Positions 1-6,148 of a stretch of DNA of 64,000 bases are shown here, piece after piece. Made by a program: the position numbers and the translations under genes. Source of the DNA: JAENVU01 sp031362155 (GTDB lineage: Bacteria > Actinomycetota > Acidimicrobiia > IMCC26256 > JAENVU01); assembly GCA_031362155.1 (NCBI GenBank), contig JANLRZ010000185.1:1-64000 (forward strand). Direction: 5' to 3'. Under the pieces are notes generated by a model that saw only the letters and a list, made by a program, of their open reading frames with translations, did no database searches and was not told where the DNA came from. Within the stretch, counting starts at the first letter, position 1, and every line of letters starts with the position of its first letter.

Positions 1-71
1 CCCCCCCCTCCCCCCGGGGTCCCCCCCCGCCGGGGCCCCCCAACCCCCTCGGGGGGCCCCGGCCCCCGGTC
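1..71. other. C/G homopolymer-rich low-complexity edge
   Basis: The first 71 bases consist almost entirely of C and G runs with only a few A or T bases, unlike anything else in the window. There is no coding or regulatory signal. It is most likely a degraded read or contig edge, so anything that should lie upstream of the first STAS gene, including its promoter, cannot be judged. Confidence 0.7.
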
Positions 72-92
72 GTGATCGTGCACAGTCGATCC

Positions 93-398
93 ATGCGCCC
101 ACGTGTCGTCAGAGTCCCGTTCCCGATCCTGGACCACGAGACGGCGCGTGCCTTCGAACTTTGGTGGCGACGAGCGGTGATCCAGCCCGGTTCCCACGTC
201 GTGGTCGATCTCGAGGGGGTTCGCATGGTCGGCGCCGCCGGATTGACCAGCCTGGAGCAGTTCGAGGCGCAGGTACTGGCCGACGGGGGAACGTTCACCA
301 CCGCCCACGCGAGCCCGATCGTCGAGCGGGTGTTCGCGACCTTCGGTGCGGACCGCCGTTGGTCGGGTGCCGGTGAGAAACAGACCGGGACGGCCTGA
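93..398 (+). CDS. STAS-domain anti-sigma factor antagonist (Ser-less variant)
   Basis: A 101-residue STAS protein, the fold used by anti-anti-sigma factors (SpoIIAA/RsbV) that release a sigma factor by binding its RsbW-type inhibitor. The core strand and helix read VVVDLEGVRMVGAAGLTSL at residues 37-54. In the family the loop is usually D-S-S-G, and one Ser is phosphorylated by the inhibitor kinase. Here the equivalent positions are Gly-Ala-Ala, so the protein appears unable to be inactivated that way. The gene is followed 17 bp later by an anti-sigma factor and then the sigma factor, which fits a partner-switch module. An in-frame GTG at 72 is an alternative start. ATG 93 is preferred because sequence before 72 is low complexity. 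The true 5' end is uncertain. Confidence 0.78.
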   Translation: MRPRVVRVPFPILDHETARAFELWWRRAVIQPGSHVVVDLEGVRMVGAAGLTSLEQFEAQVLADGGTFTTAHASPIVERVFATFGADRRWSGAGEKQTGTA

Positions 399-415
399 TC
401 TGCCAGGATTCAGCG

Positions 416-784
416 ATGGCTCATCACGATGTCGTTCTGACGATCCCGGGTTCGGTGGAGTTCGTGCGCCTGGCCCGCCTGGCGGCGGCCGACTCTGCGG
501 CGAGGGTGGGGATGGCGGTCGAAGACATCGAAGATCTCCGTATCGCCGTGGACGAGTTGTGTTTTGCGCTCAGCCAGGGAGATGCCGACAGCACGATTCA
601 ACTGACCTTTCGTGCCCACCCGGACGCGGTCGAGGTCGTCGGGACCTCGGACTGCTCGGTCGGCACCGGCGAGCTGTCCGAACTCGCCCGAACGATCGTC
701 GGGTCCGTTGTGGACGACTACGACTTGTCGTCGGGGCCGACCGAACGTCGATTCCGCATGCGCAAGGCTGTACCGACCGGATGA
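416..784 (+). CDS. RsbW/UsfX-like anti-sigma factor (GHKL ATPase fold)
   Basis: A 122-residue protein of the RsbW/UsfX anti-sigma family. These GHKL-fold proteins bind and silence SigF/SigB-type sigma factors and are themselves titrated by STAS proteins. The recognisable segment is EDLRIAVDELCFALSQG near residues 42-57, which corresponds to the N-box helix. The usual N-box Asn (E-x3-N) is absent (Ala here). From family knowledge, the mycobacterial anti-sigma UsfX has a similarly degenerate helix (LAVDEVCTRL). The stop codon overlaps the sigma factor start (the ATGA shared at 781-784), so the two are translationally coupled as in usfX-sigF. Whether it still hydrolyses ATP cannot be told from sequence. 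Confidence 0.85.
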   Translation: MAHHDVVLTIPGSVEFVRLARLAAADSAARVGMAVEDIEDLRIAVDELCFALSQGDADSTIQLTFRAHPDAVEVVGTSDCSVGTGELSELARTIVGSVVDDYDLSSGPTERRFRMRKAVPTG

Positions 785-1518
785 CGACCACGGCAGGTTC
801 TGCCGATCGCTTCGCCGAGTACCGCCGTACCCGCGACCGAAATCTCCGCGACGAGTTGATCATGGAACATATCGGGTTGGCACGCGCGCTCGCGCAGCGC
901 TACGCGAATCGCGGTGAAGCGATCGAGGACCTCCAGCAGGTCGCGATGGTGGGGCTCCTGAAGTCGGTCGAACGGTTCGAACCCGAACGAGGCTTGGCGT
1001 TTTCGACCTTCGCGACGCCGACGATCACCGGCGAGATCAAGCGACATTTCCGGGACCGGGCCTGGGCGATACGCGTGCCCCGGCCGCTCCAGGAACTCGG
1101 ACAACGCGTGACCCAGGCGACGGGTGAGTTGACTCTCGCGCTGGGCCGGTCTCCGGGGGTCGCCGAGATCGCCGAGGCGGTCGGCGTGGAGGTGGAATCC
1201 GTACTCGAGGCGCTCGAGGCCAACCGCTCCTACAACGCGGAGTCGCTGGACGCCGAGCGCGGCGACGGTTTTGCGTCGGGGTACGACGTATCCCTCAGCA
1301 CCGTGGAGCGCGGATACGAGGAGGTCGAGCACACGGCACTGGTCGAGGATCTCCTCGGACGACTGCCCGCGCGCGAGCAGACGATCGTTCGCCTACGGTT
1401 CGAAGCCGGGCTGACCCAGTCGCAGATCGCGGAGCGGGTCGGCATCAGTCAGATGCACGTTTCACGATTGCTCGCCGGCGCACTCGCGACCATGCGTACC
1501 GCCGCGGATCAGGACTGA
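781..1518 (+). CDS. sigF: SigF/SigB-family alternative RNA polymerase sigma factor
   Basis: A 245-residue group 3 sigma factor that redirects RNA polymerase to stress promoters. Region 2 is seen in LIMEHIGLARALAQRY and EDLQQVAMVGLLKSVERFEP (core binding and -10 recognition) and TFATPTITGEIKRHFRDR. Region 3 follows (LGRSPGVAEIAEAVGVEVESV). Region 4 contains the helix-turn-helix EAGLTQSQIAERVGISQMHVSRLL near the C-terminus. There is no region 1.1, as expected for SigB/SigF/SigG types. The start overlaps the stop of the anti-sigma gene, indicating an operon. Three promoters of the type this family uses (GTTT-N16-GGGTA) lie within the next 4 kb, suggesting a local regulon. The 3' end overlaps the convergent STAS gene by 10 bp. 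Confidence 0.93.
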   Translation: MTTTAGSADRFAEYRRTRDRNLRDELIMEHIGLARALAQRYANRGEAIEDLQQVAMVGLLKSVERFEPERGLAFSTFATPTITGEIKRHFRDRAWAIRVPRPLQELGQRVTQATGELTLALGRSPGVAEIAEAVGVEVESVLEALEANRSYNAESLDAERGDGFASGYDVSLSTVERGYEEVEHTALVEDLLGRLPAREQTIVRLRFEAGLTQSQIAERVGISQMHVSRLLAGALATMRTAADQD

Positions 1519-1841
1519 GTCGGCTCGATGCCGAACTTCTCCGCGAGTCCGGTGATGTCGAACACCCGTCGTACCGGTCCCTCGGCATTGTGGACCGTCA
1601 CGGAGGAACCGACGTTGTCGGCATGTTGCGATGCCTTGACCAACGCGCCCAGCCCGGACGAGTCGATGAACCTCACGCCGGCCAGGTCGACGACGACCCC
1701 GGGGGCGCCGGTGTCGATCATCGCGAACAGCGCATCCGAGAATTCCTCGGAGACTGCCACGTCGATCTCGCCGTGGACCTCGAGGACGGCACTGCCGTCG
1801 GCTGCGGGAAGAAATCGGGCCGTGGGTGAAAGCGGTTCCAT
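1509..1841 (-). CDS. STAS-domain anti-anti-sigma factor, canonical DSSG
   Basis: A 110-residue STAS protein transcribed towards the sigma factor gene. It starts with a short beta region (AVLEVHGEIDVAVSEEF, residues 28-44) typical of SpoIIAA/RsbV. It carries the canonical phosphorylation loop GVRFIDSSGLGAL at residues 55-67, with Ser61 and Ser62 available to an RsbW-type kinase. It therefore complements the other local STAS protein, which lacks these serines: one regulated and one apparently constitutive antagonist. ATG 1841 is chosen because residues before it are not STAS-like. The last 10 bp overlap the convergent sigma factor gene. Confidence 0.9.
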   Translation of the reverse strand: MEPLSPTARFLPAADGSAVLEVHGEIDVAVSEEFSDALFAMIDTGAPGVVVDLAGVRFIDSSGLGALVKASQHADNVGSSVTVHNAEGPVRRVFDITGLAEKFGIEPTQS

Positions 1842-1925
1842 GTCGGGAATCTTGGCATGAAATCTTCCGGAGCCCGCACGCAGGGCCCGACGGGTTGGTT
1901 GACGAGCGTTTCCTCCCCGTCGATC

Positions 1926-1952
1926 GGTTTGGGTTGATGCTGAGCGGGGTAC
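1926..1952 (+). promoter_or_regulatory. SigF/SigB-type promoter before RsbW-like ATPase
   Basis: GGTTT at 1926-1930, a 16-nt spacer, then GGGTAC at 1947-1952. This matches the -35/-10 pattern of actinobacterial SigF/SigB promoters (GTTT-N15-17-GGGTA). Transcription would start near 1960, about 27 nt before the ATG at 1987, with an AGGAAG ribosome site between. The sigma factor of this type is encoded at 781-1518. Confidence 0.75.
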
Positions 1953-1986
1953 CCCGACCTCGGAGTGTGAGGAAGCGAGATCGCCG

Positions 1987-2385
1987 ATGACGGAGCCGTG
2001 CCGAGTGCAGCACATCGATCTGGAACGAGATCCGCGTTCGGTATCGCGCGCCCGTGAGTTCTTCTCCGAGGTGGCGATGGGAGCGGCGCTCCCGGAGGAT
2101 CGTACCGAAATCGGATGTCTGGCTGTCTCGGAGTTGGTGACCAATGCGATCCTGCACGGGTCCGATCCCGTGGCAGTGACGACGGTCGTCGACGCAGATG
2201 CCCTGAGGGTGATGGTGACGGATGGGTCTGCCGCGGAACCGGTCATCTCGCAGCCGGCGCCCTTGAACGCGGCCGGTGGTCGTGGCCTCATGATCGTTGC
2301 TGCGCTGACGGACCTCTGGGGCTGGGAGCGCGGCGACAACGGCCAAGGGAAACGCATCTGGTTCGAGCTTCGACGCGATGACTGA
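1987..2385 (+). CDS. RsbW-like GHKL ATP-binding regulatory protein
   Basis: A 132-residue HATPase_c_2 protein of the RsbW/SpoIIAB type: an anti-sigma factor or serine kinase that binds STAS proteins. Unlike the gene at 416-784 it has an intact ATP site. The N box is SELVTNAILHG (residues ~49-59), the G1-type region is MVTDGSAAEP, and the G2 box is GGRGLMIVAAL. It sits behind a SigF-type promoter and is divergent from the canonical STAS gene. It would suit feedback control of the stress response, an inference from position. Its stop is 12 bp before the PAP2 gene, so the two are likely co-transcribed. Confidence 0.85.
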   Translation: MTEPCRVQHIDLERDPRSVSRAREFFSEVAMGAALPEDRTEIGCLAVSELVTNAILHGSDPVAVTTVVDADALRVMVTDGSAAEPVISQPAPLNAAGGRGLMIVAALTDLWGWERGDNGQGKRIWFELRRDD

Positions 2386-2397
2386 GTCGGACTTCCG

Positions 2398-3321
2398 ATG
2401 GTGATCGCGGTCCTCGTGGGCTCGGCGGTCGCGGTCGGGTTGGTGGCCTGGGGAATGTTCCGCCGCTGGCCGCTCCTGGACCCGGGTACACCTGCCGGCG
2501 CGGTCCACGCCGTCGAAGAGACGGTGAGCCGGACCTCGCGCAGTTCTTTTCTGCAACGGCGGCTCGACCCGGAGGTCGCGACCGGACTCGGACTCACGGT
2601 CGGAGTGGTGGCGGCCGTGATCGGTGGGGGCGTCTTGGCGGCGCTCGCCCTGATCGTGAGATCCAACGGCCCACTGCGGTCGGTCGATCGGGCCGCGGCG
2701 ACGTGGGGCGCGACGAATGCCACCGACCTGTCCACGTCCGTGCTCAAGGTCGTCACCGAACTCGGGGCCACCCGAACTGTCGTGGTCTTGGCCCTCGGGG
2801 TCGCGGCCAGTCAACTGCGTCGGCCGCGACCGGGCACGACCGCAGCCTTTCTGGCGGTGGTCGTGGTCGGCCAGAACATCATCGCGAACCTGGTCAAGAG
2901 TGGAGTCGACCGCGTCCGGCCGAACCTCCACCCACTGGCCGGCTTCTCGGGCGCATCGTTCCCGAGCGGTCACACCACCGCGGCCTTCGCATGCTTCGCC
3001 GCCTTTGCACTGGTACTCGGCCGCGGGCGCGGCCGGGCCCGCCAGGCGCAGTTCTTGGCGATCGCGCTCGGATGTGCCGCCGCCGTCGGGGCGTCCCGAG
3101 TGCTGCTCGGTGTTCACTGGCTGACCGACGTCCTGGGCGGTGCCGCACTCGGGTTGGCCTGGTTCGCGCTCTCGGCGATCGCCTTCGGTGGACGGATCAT
3201 GCGATTCGCCATCCCGGTGCAGGTCGGTGAAGCGATCAGCGCAATCAACGATGGGGCTTCGTCACCGGTGGTCGGTGCGCACGATGCGACCGGCGACGCG
3301 ACCCCCTGCGGTCCCGTCTGA
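2398..3321 (+). CDS. PAP2-family membrane phosphatase
   Basis: A 307-residue integral membrane protein of the PAP2 (type 2 phosphatidic acid phosphatase) superfamily, which dephosphorylates lipid phosphates such as phosphatidate, PGP or undecaprenyl pyrophosphate. All three signature motifs are present: KSGVDRVRPN (C1), SFPSGHTTAAFA (C2, catalytic His) and SRVLLGVHWLTDVLGG (C3, second His and Asp). One N-terminal membrane segment precedes a ~40-residue linker, then the usual group of helices follows. It lies 12 bp after the RsbW-like gene under the same stress-type promoter, suggesting envelope lipid remodelling during stress. The substrate cannot be inferred. A second PAP2 gene lies at 61407. 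Confidence 0.9.
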   Translation: MVIAVLVGSAVAVGLVAWGMFRRWPLLDPGTPAGAVHAVEETVSRTSRSSFLQRRLDPEVATGLGLTVGVVAAVIGGGVLAALALIVRSNGPLRSVDRAAATWGATNATDLSTSVLKVVTELGATRTVVVLALGVAASQLRRPRPGTTAAFLAVVVVGQNIIANLVKSGVDRVRPNLHPLAGFSGASFPSGHTTAAFACFAAFALVLGRGRGRARQAQFLAIALGCAAAVGASRVLLGVHWLTDVLGGAALGLAWFALSAIAFGGRIMRFAIPVQVGEAISAINDGASSPVVGAHDATGDATPCGPV

Positions 3322-3370
3322 TTTCCGGAACTGCCGGGCACGCGACCAAGGCCGTCCGGCGTCGGAGCCA

Positions 3371-3396
3371 GTTTGTCGAGCCTCGCATCTGGGTAT
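3371..3396 (+). promoter_or_regulatory. SigF/SigB-type promoter before small membrane protein
   Basis: GTTT at 3371-3374, 16-nt spacer, GGGTAT at 3391-3396. This is an exact match to the SigF consensus (GTTT-N15-17-GGGTAT) and has the same spacing as the promoters at 1926 and 5314. Expected start of transcription is near 3403, giving a leader of roughly 65 nt before the ATG at 3470. Confidence 0.8.
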
Positions 3397-3469
3397 GTCG
3401 CGTGCAGGGTCCCGGGCAGCCAGGTTCGGGCCACGATCGGCGCCACGCGCCAGTCAGGAACGAGTCGAG

Positions 3470-3832
3470 ATGAAGATGTCACATCTTGTCGTGAAGACCG
3501 CAGTCGTCGGCTTGGCGGCTTACGGCGCCCGGGAGCTCTGGTCCCGCTATCAGAAGCCGGCCGCGGATGCGATCGATGAGCAAATCGCGCCGGCGGTTCG
3601 CGATGCCGCGCGGTCGGTGAAGGCCTCATCGTCTGCGGCGGCCCAGAACCTCAAGGAGTCGGCGAAGAGCGCGATGACCGCAGTGGCCGACGCGGACGGC
3701 GAGACGACTTCACCGGCGCCGGAGCTCGTCACGCCTCCTGGGCCCGGTCGGACGGCCGAGGACCACGAGTCGGGGTCGCTCGAGTCCGATGCCAAGCGGC
3801 TGCAGGAGTCGACCCTCGTCAAGGAGGGTTGA
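3470..3832 (+). CDS. Small membrane-anchored stress protein, unknown function
   Basis: A 120-residue protein that I do not recognise as a named family. Residues ~5-20 (HLVVKTAVVGLAAYGARELW) form a short hydrophobic or amphipathic N-terminal segment. The rest is Ala/Ser/Glu/Lys-rich and probably helical to residue ~75 (AARSVKASSSAAAQNLKESAKSA), then a disordered Pro/Gly/Glu-rich tail. The composition resembles YtxH-like or LEA-like stress proteins, a weak analogy only. It has its own consensus SigF-type promoter at 3371 and a strong hairpin after the stop, so it is a monocistronic member of the local stress regulon. ATG 3470 follows an AGGA at 13 nt; ATG 3476 is also possible. Confidence 0.7.
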   Translation: MKMSHLVVKTAVVGLAAYGARELWSRYQKPAADAIDEQIAPAVRDAARSVKASSSAAAQNLKESAKSAMTAVADADGETTSPAPELVTPPGPGRTAEDHESGSLESDAKRLQESTLVKEG

Positions 3833-3854
3833 CCTCTCTCGACCCGGAACTGAA

Positions 3855-3897
3855 CGAGACCGCGGGCCAAGCCCATCCGGCTTGGACCGCGGTCTCG
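3855..3897. terminator. Bidirectional hairpin between convergent stress genes
   Basis: A 19-bp stem (3855-3873 with 3879-3897, one mismatch) around a 5-nt loop. It begins 22 bp after the small protein stop and lies 18 bp before the stop of the opposing pseudokinase gene. The position between two convergent ends fits a shared terminator. There is no U-run, as is common in GC-rich actinobacteria. Confidence 0.75.
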
Positions 3898-3915
3898 TCG
3901 CGCGGTGCGGGACGA

Positions 3916-5235
3916 TCAAGTCGTCGAGGTGGGCGGAATCGTGGTGGTGGTCGTGCTGGTGGACGACGAGGTCGTGGTCGTCGAATCCGGGGACGGGTTC
4001 ACGATGATCGGGGGCGTTGCCGGGGTCGTCAACTGCGGGCCGGTGCTGATCGTGATGGCAACGGTGTCCTTCTCCTCGAGTTCACTGCCGGCCGCGGGTG
4101 ATTGGTCGGCCACCACATTGACCGGCACTCCGTTGTACGGCGCCCGGGTCGACGTGACTTTGAACCCGTCGTTGCGCAGCAGGGCGATGGCGTCGGCGGA
4201 CTGCATCCCGACCACGGCGGGCACCGGCCGAGTCGATGCATCGTCGCGAGTGGCCAACCAAACGATGAGGCCGGTGGCCAGCAGCGCCAGGACGACGCCG
4301 GTGGCGATCCAGGGAGCCCATGAACGGCGCGCTTCGGTGATCACGATGTTGGTGGGAACGGGAACCGTTGGGGGCGGAGTCGCCAGGACGGGGATCTCGA
4401 GGCGGCGGAGGGCCGCCGCAGTCTCCGCGGCGCTGGGTCGGGCGACGTCGCGAGGATCCAGCAAGCGCAGCACGAGGTCATCGAACGCGGCTGGGACCAA
4501 CGTCGCGCCCGCCGAGGGCGGGGGAGGAAGGTCGCGGAGCTTCTGTTCGGCCACGACTCGCTCGTCCCAGTTCGGATACGGGGGTGAACCGACGACCATC
4601 TCGTAGAGCAGGACGCCCAGGGAGTACATGTCGGTGGCGCTCGTTGAAACGGGCGTGTCGAGTTGCTCCGGCGCGGCGTAGGTCGTGGGAACCCGCACCA
4701 GGTCCGAGATCGAACCGGCGACCGAATGGGTCAGCCGGGTGGCGCCGTCCGGGGTGAGGATGATGTCCTCAGGCGTGATCGGCCCGTGGTGGATGCCTTC
4801 GTTGTGCAGCATCGTGAGCGAGCCGGCGATGCTGCGGCCGACGCGAGCCGCCTCGCCGAATGGCAGCGGACCTGAGCGCAGGCGGGTACCGAGGTTGGTC
4901 CCGTCGACATACGGCGTCACCAATCCGAGTCGGCCGGTGCCCTGGACCACGTCGATGGTGTTGAGCACCGTCTCGTCGCCGACTCGCGCGATCTTCCCGG
5001 CGCTCTCGGAGAGTTGGGCGATCGCTCGGTCGGCGTCGGCCGGATCGACGTCGACGAAGTTGATGACCACGGGTCGGCCCGAGCTGGAGTCGGTCGCCAT
5101 GACCGAGAGCACATCATTCGAGCGCTCGAGCTGCGAGTTCACCTGGTACCGGCCGGCGATGACGGTTCCGTCGGGAATGGCGACGGCCGGCCGACTCAAT
5201 GGTTCGGGTCCCGGTTCGCCGTGGTCTTGTTGCAT
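3916..5235 (-). CDS. PASTA-domain Ser/Thr pseudokinase (membrane)
   Basis: A 439-residue Hanks-type protein kinase homologue with one transmembrane helix (about 308-328), one extracellular PASTA domain (about 335-400) and a Thr/Pro-rich C-terminal tail. Kinase scaffold features remain: TTYAAPEQL (APE, residues 188-190), DMYSLGVLLYEMVVGSPPYP (202-221) and ARPSAAE. The catalytic residues do not. The Gly-rich loop reads LERSNDVLSVM, the VAIK lysine is replaced (RPVVINF), HRDLKPxN reads HHGPITPED (149-157), and there is no DFG. It should therefore not phosphorylate and may act as a ligand-sensing scaffold, as known for MviN-type pseudokinases. A SigF-type promoter lies 54-79 bp upstream and GGAGGG is 9 nt before the ATG. 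Confidence 0.9.
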   Translation of the reverse strand: MQQDHGEPGPEPLSRPAVAIPDGTVIAGRYQVNSQLERSNDVLSVMATDSSSGRPVVINFVDVDPADADRAIAQLSESAGKIARVGDETVLNTIDVVQGTGRLGLVTPYVDGTNLGTRLRSGPLPFGEAARVGRSIAGSLTMLHNEGIHHGPITPEDIILTPDGATRLTHSVAGSISDLVRVPTTYAAPEQLDTPVSTSATDMYSLGVLLYEMVVGSPPYPNWDERVVAEQKLRDLPPPPSAGATLVPAAFDDLVLRLLDPRDVARPSAAETAAALRRLEIPVLATPPPTVPVPTNIVITEARRSWAPWIATGVVLALLATGLIVWLATRDDASTRPVPAVVGMQSADAIALLRNDGFKVTSTRAPYNGVPVNVVADQSPAAGSELEEKDTVAITISTGPQLTTPATPPIIVNPSPDSTTTTSSSTSTTTTTIPPTSTT

Positions 5236-5288
5236 CTCTGTGTGCCCTCCGTCGTCGGCGACGCATTCGTCGCGCCGTTCCTCGCGGG

Positions 5289-5314
5289 CTACCCAGATCA
5301 GGTGCTCCTGAAAC
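5289..5314 (-). promoter_or_regulatory. SigF/SigB-type promoter before pseudokinase
   Basis: Read on the minus strand: GTTT (5314-5311), a 16-nt spacer, then GGGTAG (5294-5289). It is the third promoter of identical geometry in the first 5.3 kb. Transcription would start near 5283, about 48 nt before the pseudokinase ATG at 5235. Confidence 0.75.
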
Positions 5315-5348
5315 GTCCGTTTGTCGGTTTCGCGACCGGCGGTGGAGG

Positions 5349-6083
5349 TCACTGCTGCGAGACGGCATCGAGTCCGTCGGGCCCTCGTGATCCTCCGGCG
5401 TCCTGGGTGGGCTCGAGACCGTCGAGAATGAGGTCGAGGCCGATCTCGAACTCGTCTCCGTAGTCGTACCCCGGTTGGAGCACGTGCTCGATGGTCATCT
5501 CTCGAAGGAAGGGGTAGGTCTCGACGGGTATGCCGGCGAGGATGTGCTCTGCCATCACGGCCGACTCCTCCGGCGTCTCGAAGGGAAGCGCGGACTCTTG
5601 GAGCGCGAACCCGTAGATGTACGCGTCGAGGACCGAGAAGGCGTGAGCCGATTGCGCCACCGAAAAGCCGCCGCTCCGGAGCAGGCCGATGACGGCGTCG
5701 TGATGTCGCAGAGTTGCCGGACCCGGATTGGATCGGGACTGCATGAGTGGCGTCGCCCACGGATGCCGTGTCAGCACTGCACGGAGGGAAGTCGCGCGTG
5801 TGCGCATCGCGCCGCGCCACTTCCCGCGTCGCGGCACGTCGATCTCATCGAACACGACATCGATCATGCCGTCGAGCAGCGCGTCCTTGTTGGCGACATG
5901 GTTGTAGAGCGACATGGCCTCCACGCCGAGGTCGTTGCCGAGCTTGCGCATCGTGAGCGACGTGATGCCACCCGCATCCGCCAGCGCAATCGCTGCCTCG
6001 ATCACCCGGTCCGGGCTGAGCCGGGGGCGGGGCGCCGGCGCGCCGGTGTCGGTCGAGCGTGTCGCCTTCCGGTTGGTGTCCAC
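5349..6083 (-). CDS. TetR-family transcriptional regulator
   Basis: A 244-residue repressor. The N-terminal helix-turn-helix runs from SPDRVIEAAIALADAGG (residues ~23-39) to TMRKLGNDLGVEAMSLYNHVANKDALLDGM (~43-72), the standard TetR DNA-binding fold. The C-terminal part (TRATSLRAVLTRHPWATPLMQSR, AFSVLDAYIYGFALQESALPF) resembles the tetracycline-repressor C-terminal ligand domain. It is divergent from an NADPH-quinone-reductase-like gene. A perfect palindrome lies immediately upstream of its ATG, so it most likely represses both genes and responds to the oxidoreductase substrate. The ligand is not predictable. Confidence 0.9.
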   Translation of the reverse strand: MDTNRKATRSTDTGAPAPRPRLSPDRVIEAAIALADAGGITSLTMRKLGNDLGVEAMSLYNHVANKDALLDGMIDVVFDEIDVPRRGKWRGAMRTRATSLRAVLTRHPWATPLMQSRSNPGPATLRHHDAVIGLLRSGGFSVAQSAHAFSVLDAYIYGFALQESALPFETPEESAVMAEHILAGIPVETYPFLREMTIEHVLQPGYDYGDEFEIGLDLILDGLEPTQDAGGSRGPDGLDAVSQQ

Positions 6084-6084
6084 C

Positions 6085-6129
6085 TTGACAACTTACATGG
6101 TAAGTGATTTACTTACAACGTATGTTGTC
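6085..6129 (+). promoter_or_regulatory. TetR operator and promoter between divergent genes
   Basis: A perfect palindrome ACTTAC-ATG-GTAAGT at 6091-6105 overlaps a plausible housekeeping promoter for the rightward gene: TTGACA at 6085-6090, 17-nt spacer, TTTACT at 6108-6113. A second inverted repeat ACAAC-GTAT-GTTGT lies at 6115-6128, and ACTTAC recurs at 6111. The segment is clearly more AT-rich than its surroundings. It fits a dual-site TetR operator blocking RNA polymerase. Confidence 0.75.
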
Positions 6130-6148
6130 GAGGATTCGAGGAATATTC

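Noticed and set aside
1462..3117. A 551-codon minus-strand frame over the STAS, ATPase and PAP2 genes
   Set aside because: Composition is Arg/Gly-rich shadow sequence; the opposite frames hold clear families.
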